64,000 bases of DNA from Butyrivibrio sp. MC2013. GTDB taxonomy: Bacteria > Bacillota > Clostridia > Lachnospirales > Lachnospiraceae. The notes under the pieces were generated by a model, which was given only the letters and a program-made list of their open reading frames with translations, searched no databases and was not told where the DNA came from. Shown here piece after piece: positions 9,593 to 17,630 of this stretch. A program made the translations under genes and the position numbers. Location of the stretch: positions 1 to 64,000 of the forward strand of contig NZ_AUKE01000008.1 in the NCBI RefSeq assembly GCF_000424585.1, written 5' to 3'. Position 1 is the stretch's first letter. Every line of letters begins with the position of its first letter.

Positions 9593-9955
9593 TTAGTTAA
9601 GTGTTGCCAGAACAGCTCCTGCCTCTACCGGATCACCTACTGCAACATCGATGCTGACTACACTGCCATCAGAAGGAGCAACCATAGGGATCTCCATCTT
9701 CATGGACTCAATAGTAATGACAGCGTCGCCCTTCTTAACAGACTGACCAACGTTGGCATTGATCTTAACAACCTTGCCTGCTGCACCGGCCTCTACCTTG
9801 ATAGAGCCTGCACCGCCTGAGGACTTCTTGGGAGCTGCTACAGCCTTAGGAGCTGCAGCCTTGGGAGCTGCTGCAGGAGCTGCGCCCTGTCCGCTTCCTT
9901 CTTCAACAGTTACATCATATGCTGTTCCGTTAACGGTTATGGTATATGTTTTCAT
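9593..9955 (-). CDS. Biotin carboxyl carrier protein of the sodium-pump decarboxylase
   Basis: A 120-residue biotin carrier (MmdC/OadC-like). A short N-terminal beta segment ([18 protein letters not shown]) is followed by a flexible Ala/Pro/Lys linker (about 24-48) and a biotinyl domain with ESMKMEIP, where K86 is the biotinylated lysine. The usual EAMKM is ESMKM here, a common variant. It is encoded between the gamma and beta subunits and probably serves both carboxyltransferases of the operon. Confidence 0.95.
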   Translation of the reverse strand: MKTYTITVNGTAYDVTVEEGSGQGAAPAAAPKAAAPKAVAAPKKSSGGAGSIKVEAGAAGKVVKINANVGQSVKKGDAVITIESMKMEIPMVAPSDGSVVSIDVAVGDPVEAGAVLATLN

Positions 9956-10006
9956 TTAGATTCCTTCCTGCCGCACCCGGCGGCTCAAGTATTCAATCAA
10001 TAATGC

Positions 10007-10375
10007 TTACCTGGCTCCAATTCTTCTCTTCCTGATGGACCTTACTACAAAGCCATCTGTGGATGAGCCTTCTTCATATGCTGCGATAGCTGCTGCTATG
10101 ACTGCATAGAGTTCAAGATCGTCTGTCACATCTACGCTTTCTTCTGCAACGGGCGCTTTGACCGGAGCAGGTACAGGAGCCGGTGCAGGCTTTGATTCAC
10201 CGCTTAATACCTTATTGATAAGCGGGAATAGAGAGATCAAGAGACTTATGAGGATCAGAACAGCAAAAGCCATTCCCATTCCCAAAAGTGTATTGATGCC
10301 TGCATCGTAAAGTACATTTGTGCCTTCTGCAGCTGCAAGGATGTGCGCAGGAGTCTGTAATAAAATAGTCGTCAT
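10007..10375 (-). CDS. Decarboxylase gamma/delta-type small membrane subunit (OadG family)
   Basis: A 122-residue protein with one transmembrane helix (about 27-54, GMGMAFAVLILISLLISLFPLI), a Pro/Ala-rich linker and a short C-terminal domain (DDLELYAVIAAAIAAYEE) ending in basic residues GFVVRSIRKRRIGAR. This is the layout of OadG/MmdD subunits, which hold the soluble carboxyltransferase on the membrane beta subunit. GGAGGAG lies directly upstream of the ATG. 12 bases after the 12S-type gene. Confidence 0.88.
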   Translation of the reverse strand: MTTILLQTPAHILAAAEGTNVLYDAGINTLLGMGMAFAVLILISLLISLFPLINKVLSGESKPAPAPVPAPVKAPVAEESVDVTDDLELYAVIAAAIAAYEEGSSTDGFVVRSIRKRRIGAR

Positions 10376-10387
10376 ATGCGCTCCTCC

Positions 10388-11809
10388 TTACTTAGCAGAA
10401 TGCTTCTTGGCAGGATGCTCCTCTCTCTTGGTGAAAAGCATCTCGAATGCTGCAACAACGTATTTCCTGGTATCTGCAGGATCTACGATCTGATCTACAA
10501 ATCCGCGTCTTGCGGCACTCTTTGAAGCATCATTAAGATCTGAATACTGATCGGCAATGCTACTGATCTCATCAGCGCTCTTGCCCTCACCAATGATCTT
10601 GGCAGCCATATCAGCTTCCATAGCGCCGATACGGGAATCAGGCCAGCACATAGTGATGTCAGCCTTGGAATTCATGATGACATATGCGCTTCCAAAAGCA
10701 GAATCGGTAACGAAATTAACCTTGGGAACTGTTGCTGTGCCGAAGGCCATAACAAGAGCAGCAGCCTTCTTGGCTATATTACGCTCCTCACAGCATGTCG
10801 CAGCAAATCCTTTGACACCTGTGAAGGTAAGTATAGGCAGGTCGAATGCATCACAGAATTTGATAAAAGAAGCAGCCTTATCGCAGCCGGCAGATGTAAG
10901 AAGGGGTTCAAAAGTCTCCTTTTCCTTGCCTTCTTCATCAAAAGTCTTGGTGCGATTAGCTATAACACCAACTGTTGCTCCGTTGAGCTTGATAAATCCT
11001 GTTACCATCTCACGAGCAAAATCTCTCTTGGTCTCAAAGAAAGATCCGTTATCGGCGAGCTGAGAAAGTGCAAGAGCAGGATCTGCAATAGCGCCATCGA
11101 AGTTATCCATAGCTCTGTTAAGATCGTCTGTGCAATCCTCATAGAAATCTCTGTCTTCATTATTGGAAGGCAGCATGGAAACAAGATTCCTTATCTCAGC
11201 AAAAATTGTTCCCTCATCTCCCGCTACATCAACAAGTCCAGCCTTAGCCCCCTGGAAGGATGCTGCGGAAGTGTCGCACTTCTCCTCATAATTGCCCTTA
11301 ATGGCGTTGGGAGAATTGACAAATAACTTGCCCTTCTTGTCATCCATGAATGTGAAATCAGATAATGCAGGGATAAGGGCAAGACCACCTCCGCAATTAC
11401 CAAATACTACGCTGATCTGAGGAACTACGCCTGATGCCTCAACCTTCTTGGCATAAATAGTGCCAAGGCTGTCCAGTGCATCTGAAGCCTCCTGCAGACG
11501 CATTCCTGTGGAATCGATTATACCGATAACAGGTGCACCCATTCTCACTGCAAGATCATAAATGTGAGCAATCTTGCGCGCATGCATCTCTCCCACAGAT
11601 CCGCCGAGTACTCCGCTATCCTGACTGTATACGTATACAAGATTACCGCCTATAACGCCGTAACCTGTTACTACACCGTCAGAAGGAGTATCTTCCTGCT
11701 TCAGGCCAAAATCGGTACTCCTTGATGTCACTCCGGCACCGATCTCGACGAAGCTGTTTTCATCGAGTAAAGCCGCTATTCTTTGACTCGCCTGTGAAGT
11801 ACTGCTCAT
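10388..11809 (-). CDS. mmdA: Acyl-CoA carboxyltransferase (MmdA / transcarboxylase 12S type)
   Basis: A 473-residue biotin-dependent carboxyltransferase with N- and C-terminal crotonase-like halves, related to methylmalonyl-CoA decarboxylase alpha, propionyl-CoA carboxylase beta and transcarboxylase 12S. Seen motifs include GSVGEMHARKI, IIDSTGMRLQEA, GNCGGGLAL and the second-half ADITMCWPDSRIGAMEAD. The ATG at 11809 follows GGAGG at 7 bases; a TTG further upstream is inferior. It is slightly shorter than typical MmdA (about 510). The acyl-CoA substrate (methylmalonyl-CoA, malonyl-CoA or glutaconyl-CoA) cannot be fixed from sequence alone. First gene of the five-gene operon. Confidence 0.9.
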   Translation of the reverse strand: MSSTSQASQRIAALLDENSFVEIGAGVTSRSTDFGLKQEDTPSDGVVTGYGVIGGNLVYVYSQDSGVLGGSVGEMHARKIAHIYDLAVRMGAPVIGIIDSTGMRLQEASDALDSLGTIYAKKVEASGVVPQISVVFGNCGGGLALIPALSDFTFMDDKKGKLFVNSPNAIKGNYEEKCDTSAASFQGAKAGLVDVAGDEGTIFAEIRNLVSMLPSNNEDRDFYEDCTDDLNRAMDNFDGAIADPALALSQLADNGSFFETKRDFAREMVTGFIKLNGATVGVIANRTKTFDEEGKEKETFEPLLTSAGCDKAASFIKFCDAFDLPILTFTGVKGFAATCCEERNIAKKAAALVMAFGTATVPKVNFVTDSAFGSAYVIMNSKADITMCWPDSRIGAMEADMAAKIIGEGKSADEISSIADQYSDLNDASKSAARRGFVDQIVDPADTRKYVVAAFEMLFTKREEHPAKKHSAK

Positions 11810-11901
11810 TCTACTACCTCCATTTATTTTTTTGTGCAAAGCATGGGAAAATGCGCCAAAAAGTCCGCATCTCTCCCCAATGCCAACTTTTCACGAATAC
11901 T

Positions 11902-11907
11902 ATTGTA
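11902..11907 (-). promoter_or_regulatory. Possible extended -10 of the carboxylase operon
   Basis: On the minus strand TGATACAAT lies directly after, and overlaps, the scpB stop codon. TGA there doubles as the TGn of an extended -10, with no clear -35. It is placed about 95 bases upstream of the mmdA ATG. The operon may also be reached by read-through from scpB. Confidence 0.4.
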
Positions 11908-12519
11908 TCATATGTCAAGCTTAACATCTATCTCTGCTTCAGCTTCTTTTTTAAATTCTTCAACTTTTACTGCGTCCAAAGAGGGCAATTCTTCAACGCT
12001 TTTGACACCAAAGCTCCTAAGGAACTCCTCTGTAGTGCCAAAAAGTATGGGTCTTCCGGGTGCATCCATCCTTCCAAGCTCAGCAGCAAGGCCAAATTCC
12101 ACCAGCCTGTTCACTGCATGATCGGAATTGACTCCCCTTATCCTCTCCACTTCCGCCTTGGTCACAGGCTGCCTGTAAGCTATTATTGACAGGGTCTCCA
12201 GCAGGGAATCTGTGAGCTGGAGCTTCTTGGGAGTCTGAGCTATCTTTATAAGTACAGGATACATTTCCTTCTTGGTACACAGCTGCAGGGACTCCTCCAG
12301 TTCTATGAGATGTATGCCGCTATTAGCTGCAGAATATTTTTCCTTTAAATAGTCAATCTGCTCATTAAGCTCATCCATGGTCTCTTCAAGAGCTTCGCAT
12401 AAAGCCTTAAGGGTCACGGAATCTCCCATGGTAAATAGTATTGCCTCTATTGCTGCTGCGCCTTGTGTTTTTTCCAAATCTTTATCCTCTCCGGGTAATT
12501 TATTATCATCAAATATCAA
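11908..12519 (-). CDS. scpB: Segregation and condensation protein B
   Basis: A 203-residue winged-helix partner of the SMC-ScpA condensin. The core IEAILFTMGDSVTLKALCEAL, QLTDSLLETLSIIAYRQPVTKAEVERIRGVNSD and GRPILFGTTEEFLRSFG are characteristic. The start appears to be TTG at 12519, giving a TTGA overlap with the stop of the SGNH-type gene (translational coupling). No in-frame ATG occurs before the conserved region, and the weak GAG upstream fits coupled initiation. It is separated from scpA by two envelope acyltransferase genes. Confidence 0.93.
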   Translation of the reverse strand: MIFDDNKLPGEDKDLEKTQGAAAIEAILFTMGDSVTLKALCEALEETMDELNEQIDYLKEKYSAANSGIHLIELEESLQLCTKKEMYPVLIKIAQTPKKLQLTDSLLETLSIIAYRQPVTKAEVERIRGVNSDHAVNRLVEFGLAAELGRMDAPGRPILFGTTEEFLRSFGVKSVEELPSLDAVKVEEFKKEAEAEIDVKLDI

Positions 12520-14024
12520 TGGTTCTCAAAGCTGTAGTGAGATGCCGAGCTGACATACATATGCGTAAGAATATCTCCTGTTTCATTATCGTATATGATC
12601 AGCTGTATGTCATCCTCTGTATGATCATCATCATAGAGATAATTAGTATCCTTATCAGATTCTTTATACAAAAATCTGAACAATTTTTCCACAGGGATAT
12701 AATCCATAAGTCCCATGGAAGTATCCATAGCTTCAAGGCTCTCATATCCTGCAGCCTCGTATTTGGTCCCGCGCCCCCTGTCTTCCAAAAGAAAATACTG
12801 ATCGCCCGTTGCACCTGCTTCTTCTATCCTGTCAGTGCCGGATAGATTGGATACAAGGTGCCTGAAGCGCGGATCAGACAAAGCCGGCGAATCCTCTGAT
12901 ACGAATAAACAAAAACTTACTCTGCCCATGGTCAACAGATTTAGCTGGGCAAGAAAATCACTGCTGTATACAGAATCATTAAAGATCATGGCATCATAGC
13001 TCTCAGAGAGATCATCAATGATATGATGATAGTCGTCAAATCTGTGATCTGCAAGAGCTGTATTATCCCTTAGCCACTGCCCTATATAGTCAGTTACCTT
13101 AGAAGCTCCTGTTATAGACAGATGCCCATGGTCAGCCAGGTCAGTCTGCATGTCTATAAGATCAGGCATGGCCATCATATTGATATACGGCACACCATAA
13201 ACAGCAGCAATATCCCCTGCAGAATTGGAAGCCATGATATCATTGTCTTCACCTGCAAAGGGCAGATATGTCACCAAGATCCCTATACCATCCCTCTGGC
13301 ATTCATCAATGATCTTCATCAGATACTCTTCATTGACAGTATGCTCTGGAAGGCGAAGGCCCGGATCATAGGCCACGCCCTCATCTGCATAATCATTTAC
13401 AGATGTCCTCATTGTGGCACCCATGAGCCTGTTATAATCAGTTTTCCCTCTAAAGATCTCAAAGTCGTCCTTATCCAGATCACTCCATCTGCTGTGATAG
13501 ATGCTAAAGTCAAACAGATACTGCATACGGACCTTAGGATCATGTACCAGGTCATTTACTTCAGCTATCTTGACTTTGCTAAGAGGATAGGCATCCAGGT
13601 TCAGATGGAGCTGGCTGATAGATGTTGCCTTAAGCTCATCCGAGCTGTCCTCATACATTTCATCTATGTAGTCATAATTCCTGTCCATCATATAGCAGTC
13701 AACAACCACATACTCCGGTTTGCAATAGTCAAGAGCCCTTATTAGCTGCCAGTAGCTTTCCTTTAATAGACTCCCGTGGCCACCCAGATTATAGGATGTG
13801 ATGCCATATTTCTCATACAGGTCAATGGGATTGATACCGTTGATCACATGCGAAGAGCCCAGGAAAAGAACATCCAGATGCCCTTCACGAGCCTCTTCAA
13901 AAAAGAGCTTGTTCTTGTTATAGCTCTCTTTTCTCTGAGTAAGAATCATCACAAGACCCAGACAAAGACATAATATAATAAGAAAAATAATTGTTTTAAG
14001 CAGTAGCTTTATTCTATCTTTCAT
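12516..14024 (-). CDS. DltD/AlgJ-like SGNH-type protein, partner of the MBOAT protein
   Basis: A 502-residue protein with an N-terminal membrane anchor (about 5-29) and an extracytoplasmic domain. FLGSSHVINGINP has a candidate nucleophile Ser near residue 56, followed by NLGGHGS. DHGHLSITGASKVTDYIG (near 296-310) supplies the Asp/His pair, so an SGNH esterase/acyltransferase fold is likely. In DltB-DltD and AlgI-AlgJ systems such a protein takes the acyl group delivered by the MBOAT channel and transfers it to a surface polymer. The region beyond about residue 330 is poorly conserved to my eye. It lies 26 bases after the MBOAT gene. The acceptor polymer is unknown. Confidence 0.8.
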   Translation of the reverse strand: MKDRIKLLLKTIIFLIILCLCLGLVMILTQRKESYNKNKLFFEEAREGHLDVLFLGSSHVINGINPIDLYEKYGITSYNLGGHGSLLKESYWQLIRALDYCKPEYVVVDCYMMDRNYDYIDEMYEDSSDELKATSISQLHLNLDAYPLSKVKIAEVNDLVHDPKVRMQYLFDFSIYHSRWSDLDKDDFEIFRGKTDYNRLMGATMRTSVNDYADEGVAYDPGLRLPEHTVNEEYLMKIIDECQRDGIGILVTYLPFAGEDNDIMASNSAGDIAAVYGVPYINMMAMPDLIDMQTDLADHGHLSITGASKVTDYIGQWLRDNTALADHRFDDYHHIIDDLSESYDAMIFNDSVYSSDFLAQLNLLTMGRVSFCLFVSEDSPALSDPRFRHLVSNLSGTDRIEEAGATGDQYFLLEDRGRGTKYEAAGYESLEAMDTSMGLMDYIPVEKLFRFLYKESDKDTNYLYDDDHTEDDIQLIIYDNETGDILTHMYVSSASHYSFENH

Positions 14025-14050
14025 AAAAAATCATACCCTGATCACCAATA

Positions 14051-15454
14051 TCAAAATCCCTGATAGATAAATCCCTGGGCATCATAACCGGTACCCCAGA
14101 TGCCGCAGGTAATGATAAATAACACAGCGGCAATGTATATAAGCCAGCGCAGCCATAGTCCAAAAGAGGTGATCTTCTCTGATATAACGATCCCCTTCTT
14201 ATTAGCAATGTCCACAGCCAGTAAAAGTATGACGGACATGAACAAGAGGTTCAGGTTAGGTCTGTCCAGTCCCAGGCTATACAGTCCTCCCTCAGTGATA
14301 AAAGAAGGAACAAACCTGAAAATATGTCTGACCATATATATAGCCGCATGAAGATCCGTGACCCTGAAGAATATCCAGGCTATATTCACAAGAAAGAAAG
14401 TCACAAGGATATTAAGGAGCCTGTGTGAAAAGCTGTTGCAGTCTATCTTAAATGCATCTGTAAGCTTACGCCTCAAAGGGAGGAGAATCCCACCTGCCAC
14501 TTGATATATCCCATGAAGAAGTCCCCATATTGCAAATGTATAGGACACACCATGCCATAGACCACTGAGCACAAATACTATCAGAATATTAATATACTTT
14601 CTGACTATACCCTTTCTGTTGCCTCCAAGTGGGATATAGAGATAATCCCTAAACCAGCTTGAAAGAGAAATATGCCATCTTCTCCAGAATTCCTGTATAT
14701 TACGGGAAAGATAAGGCGCATCAAAATTCTTCATAAGGTCAAAGCCCAGGACCCTGGCGCAGCCAATAGCTATATTACTGTAGCCGCCAAAGTCGCAGTA
14801 GATCTCGATGGTATATAGTATGGAAGCAATAAGGGTAGCTGTACCTGCATAGCGGACCGGATCAGAATAAACGGACGAAACGATGATAGCGCACCTGTCA
14901 GCTATGATCATCTTCATAAAATATCCCCAGATCATCTGCAATAGTCCGGATCTCATCCTGTCATAATCAAATCCCGGCGCTTCTATAAACTGAGGAAGCA
15001 TGTGCCCTGCCCTCTCAATAGGTCCCGAAGTAACCACAGGAAAGAATGATATAAAAAGGCCAAGAAGGATAATATTCTTCTGAGCAGGAATATCTTCTCT
15101 GTATACATCAATGAGATAACCTACAGCCATAAAGATAAAAAAGGACATCCCTGCGGCGGACAAAAAGTTGAGGCCGGCATATTTGGCCAGAGCAAGGATC
15201 AGAATATTGGCTGCAATAACTAGAAAAAGAACGATTTTCCCGGCTGTGCCCCTATGCCTGTCTATGAACATCCCCCCAAGATATGCAGACAAAAGGGTAA
15301 AAGCAAGTACCGGTGTCCCTTTTAGATCCAGAGACAGATAAAAGCCTGCGCTGATCATAAAGAGGCCTATATACCTGAACCTTGAAGGGATCAAAAAGTA
15401 TATCAGACTTGCAATGGGCAGAAAAATGAGAAAGGCAAAAGATACCAGCTGCAT
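14051..15454 (-). CDS. MBOAT-family O-acyltransferase (DltB/AlgI-like)
   Basis: A 467-residue polytopic membrane protein. NIQEFWRRWHISLSSWFRDY with YIPLGGNRKG and the LSGLWHG segment carrying the active-site His are the hallmarks of the AlgI/DltB/PatA branch of MBOAT acyltransferases, which pass acyl groups from a cytoplasmic donor to the cell exterior. The ATG follows GGAGG and comes 2 bases after the scpA stop, so translation is coupled. The downstream SGNH-type gene is the natural partner. No acyl-donor carrier or ligase gene (DltA/DltC) is nearby, which argues against D-alanylation and suggests O-acetylation (inference). Confidence 0.92.
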   Translation of the reverse strand: MQLVSFAFLIFLPIASLIYFLIPSRFRYIGLFMISAGFYLSLDLKGTPVLAFTLLSAYLGGMFIDRHRGTAGKIVLFLVIAANILILALAKYAGLNFLSAAGMSFFIFMAVGYLIDVYREDIPAQKNIILLGLFISFFPVVTSGPIERAGHMLPQFIEAPGFDYDRMRSGLLQMIWGYFMKMIIADRCAIIVSSVYSDPVRYAGTATLIASILYTIEIYCDFGGYSNIAIGCARVLGFDLMKNFDAPYLSRNIQEFWRRWHISLSSWFRDYLYIPLGGNRKGIVRKYINILIVFVLSGLWHGVSYTFAIWGLLHGIYQVAGGILLPLRRKLTDAFKIDCNSFSHRLLNILVTFFLVNIAWIFFRVTDLHAAIYMVRHIFRFVPSFITEGGLYSLGLDRPNLNLLFMSVILLLAVDIANKKGIVISEKITSFGLWLRWLIYIAAVLFIITCGIWGTGYDAQGFIYQGF

Positions 15455-15456
15455 TA

Positions 15457-16245
15457 TCAGGATACCTCCTGTGCCATTTCATCTTCCTCAAGCTCTTCTC
15501 CGTACTTGTTGGAAGTAATGATAATATCTCCAAATATCTCGTCCTGCTCTATACTGATCTCGCCCAACTTCATCTCTTCAAGGATGACCAGAAATGCCAC
15601 GATAACCTCCGTCTTGGAAGCCTGGGACTCTAAAAGCTTTCTAAAGGAAAAGGTCTTGTGGCGTCTTACATAAGCCTTGATGAACAAAGTCTTTTCGTCA
15701 ATATCCACTTCTTCTCTCTTGATCTCACCAAAGCTGCTCCTGACAGGGTCGATCCTGTCTTCCTGACGTTTCATCAGATCCTCAAATATTTCCCTAAGCG
15801 TCACCAGGTCTTTGTCACCTATCAGCTCATCATAATCAATAGGCTCCTCGTATTCGGACACTTCTCTGGGTATATCCCTCTTCTTGTAAAAAGAATAATC
15901 ACAGCCGTCAAAGCGGTCCCTGAGCTGAGATGACAGGTATTTGTACATCTTGTGCTCAAGCAGCTTATCAACAAGCTCTGATCTGGGATCCTCTTCCTCT
16001 CCGTTTTCATCTACCTGTTTTGGCAGGAGCATCTTGCATTTAATAGCCATAAGCTCAGCAGCCATCACCAGAAATTCACTGGTCACTTCCATATCCTGCC
16101 TGTCCATCTCATTGATATAGTCCAGGTATTGGCCCGTGATCATGGAGATGGGTATATCATAGATATCAACTTTATTCTTTTCAATAAGATGCAGCAGAAG
16201 GTCAAGCGGTCCTTCAAAAGTCTGCAGTTTTACTTCAAGAGCCAT
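15457..16245 (-). CDS. scpA: Segregation and condensation protein A (kleisin)
   Basis: A 262-residue kleisin of the bacterial SMC complex. The N-terminal KLQTFEGPLDLLLHLIEKNKVDIYDIPI and the following ITGQYLDYI are diagnostic. The middle is acidic and coiled, and the C-terminus holds the winged-helix part (VEVIVAFLVILEEMKLGEI-like). Normal length. It sits between the metallophosphoesterase (17 bases upstream) and the MBOAT gene (2 bases downstream), so chromosome segregation and envelope modification genes share one transcript. Confidence 0.95.
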   Translation of the reverse strand: MALEVKLQTFEGPLDLLLHLIEKNKVDIYDIPISMITGQYLDYINEMDRQDMEVTSEFLVMAAELMAIKCKMLLPKQVDENGEEEDPRSELVDKLLEHKMYKYLSSQLRDRFDGCDYSFYKKRDIPREVSEYEEPIDYDELIGDKDLVTLREIFEDLMKRQEDRIDPVRSSFGEIKREEVDIDEKTLFIKAYVRRHKTFSFRKLLESQASKTEVIVAFLVILEEMKLGEISIEQDEIFGDIIITSNKYGEELEEDEMAQEVS

Positions 16246-16262
16246 ATTATTCCTTTCACAGC

Positions 16263-17132
16263 TTACTGATCTGTATCCAGATCGATGATCACCAGTTCAC
16301 AGGGATTAAAGACCCTGAAGGGCAGTGTATGTACACCAAGCCCTCTGGATAAGACCATCTTCTTGCCGTTCATATCATACTCTCCTCCGTCATATTTGGG
16401 AAACAGAATAAACGCAGGAGAAATAACTCCTCCAAGAAGAGGCAGTCTCATAACTCCGCCATGAACATGCCCCGACAGAGTAAGGTCGGCGCCCCAGGCA
16501 GCGTATTCTTTAAAATATCTGGGATTGTGAGCAATCAGAAGATTACAGACGTTAAGGTCAGCTTTACCAAGCTTCCCTTCCATATATCCTTCCCCCATCT
16601 TCCTCTCATAAAATCTGCGATAAAACTCTCTCCCCAGCTCAATGGAACTGATCCTGATACCATAGTCCTCTATATATTCAGAATCATCTATGAGCAGCCT
16701 GATTCCCATATCTTTATAGATCTCTTTGAATTTGCGATCAAAGCCATTATAACGATACGGATACCAATAGAGCTTGCTCTCATGATTTCCATTTCCTGCA
16801 TAAACAGGATAATGGCTTGCAAGATGCTGTAAAAGAGGCATCTCGATTTCAAGTGTCTCACGAGGCTCACCGCCATTGATCACATCTCCGGCAAGCACTA
16901 AGAGGTCAGGCTTTTCTCTATCTATCGCCTCTATCAGGTCCCTGTTAGCCTCACCATGTACACATCCGTGTAGATCCGATATAAGGCATATCCTGACAGG
17001 AGCTTTGATATTAGCCATCTTAATTCTGTAATGGACTGTTACGAATCTGTGAATGTCATGATAGCTGACAATCAGCACCATAACAAAAAGGCAGATCAGG
17101 ACCAGTCCTAATATTAGAAGTATTCTCCCCAT
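16263..17132 (-). CDS. Membrane-anchored metallophosphoesterase
   Basis: A 289-residue calcineurin-like phosphoesterase of the YkuE/YaeI type. An N-terminal transmembrane helix (about 4-23) precedes the binuclear metal motifs: DLHG, LAGDVING, GNGNHE, an IAHNP segment and LSGHVHGG. YkuE/YaeI proteins act near the membrane and have been linked to UDP-sugar lipid or lipid A precursor substrates; the substrate here is not known. It is the first gene of the operon with scpA, the acyltransferase pair and scpB. Confidence 0.9.
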   Translation of the reverse strand: MGRILLILGLVLICLFVMVLIVSYHDIHRFVTVHYRIKMANIKAPVRICLISDLHGCVHGEANRDLIEAIDREKPDLLVLAGDVINGGEPRETLEIEMPLLQHLASHYPVYAGNGNHESKLYWYPYRYNGFDRKFKEIYKDMGIRLLIDDSEYIEDYGIRISSIELGREFYRRFYERKMGEGYMEGKLGKADLNVCNLLIAHNPRYFKEYAAWGADLTLSGHVHGGVMRLPLLGGVISPAFILFPKYDGGEYDMNGKKMVLSRGLGVHTLPFRVFNPCELVIIDLDTDQ

Positions 17133-17271
17133 CTAAAAAACAGGCTCCCACTTTTATACTATAAGCACTTTGTGCTTCACCATTCATGTTTGGCGGGTCA
17201 TAAACTCATTATGTCATATTATAACAAACTACGCCTCATATATATATAGATATTATATGCAGGCATTTATG

Positions 17272-17308
17272 CAAAAGAAAAGCCCCTGGTCCAATAGGAT
17301 CAAGGGCT
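17272..17308 (-). terminator. Terminator of rpsU
   Basis: On the minus strand AGCCCTTGATCC pairs with GGACCAGGGGCT around a TATT loop (one mismatch, one G-T pair). TTTTCTTTT follows directly. It lies 10 bases after the rpsU stop. Confidence 0.88.
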
Positions 17309-17317
17309 GAATTCTTT

Positions 17318-17494
17318 TTAGTTGTATTTACGCTTTCTAGCGGCTTCGGACTTCTTCTTACGCTTTACGCTGGGCTTCTCGTAATGTTCTCTCTTACGAA
17401 TCTCCTGCTGGATGCCGGCCTTAGCGCAGCTTCTCTTAAAACGACGAAGTGCGGAGTCAAGTGTTTCGTTATCCTTTACTATTACTGTTGACAT
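17318..17494 (-). CDS. rpsU: 30S ribosomal protein S21
   Basis: A 58-residue basic protein translated from the minus strand: it begins [20 protein letters not shown], continues through [19 protein letters not shown] and ends [15 protein letters not shown]. This is an unmistakable S21, a component of the 30S subunit near the mRNA exit. The length is right for the family. It has its own promoter and terminator, so it is monocistronic although it follows alaS. Confidence 0.97.
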   Translation of the reverse strand: MSTVIVKDNETLDSALRRFKRSCAKAGIQQEIRKREHYEKPSVKRKKKSEAARKRKYN

Positions 17495-17582
17495 ATGCTC
17501 TCTACCCTCCCTTCAGTCCCGTACATATCTGGCTGATCGGGTTATTTTTGCTTGTAAACAAATCACTTACACAGCACTAAGA

Positions 17583-17612
17583 ATTATAAACCCTTATGGC
17601 AAGTCCCGTCAA
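17583..17612 (-). promoter_or_regulatory. Promoter of rpsU
   Basis: Minus strand TTGACG (607-612 of this block, i.e. 17607-17612), an 18-base spacer, then TATAAT (17583-17588). It sits just beyond the alaS stop and about 90 bases upstream of the rpsU ATG. Confidence 0.8.
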
Positions 17613-17630
17613 GGGGGTTATTATAATTTG

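Noticed and set aside
11814-11839. Upstream TTG start for the MmdA-type gene
   Set aside because: The TTG start would place the ribosome-binding site GGAGG inside the coding sequence; the ATG at 11809 fits better.
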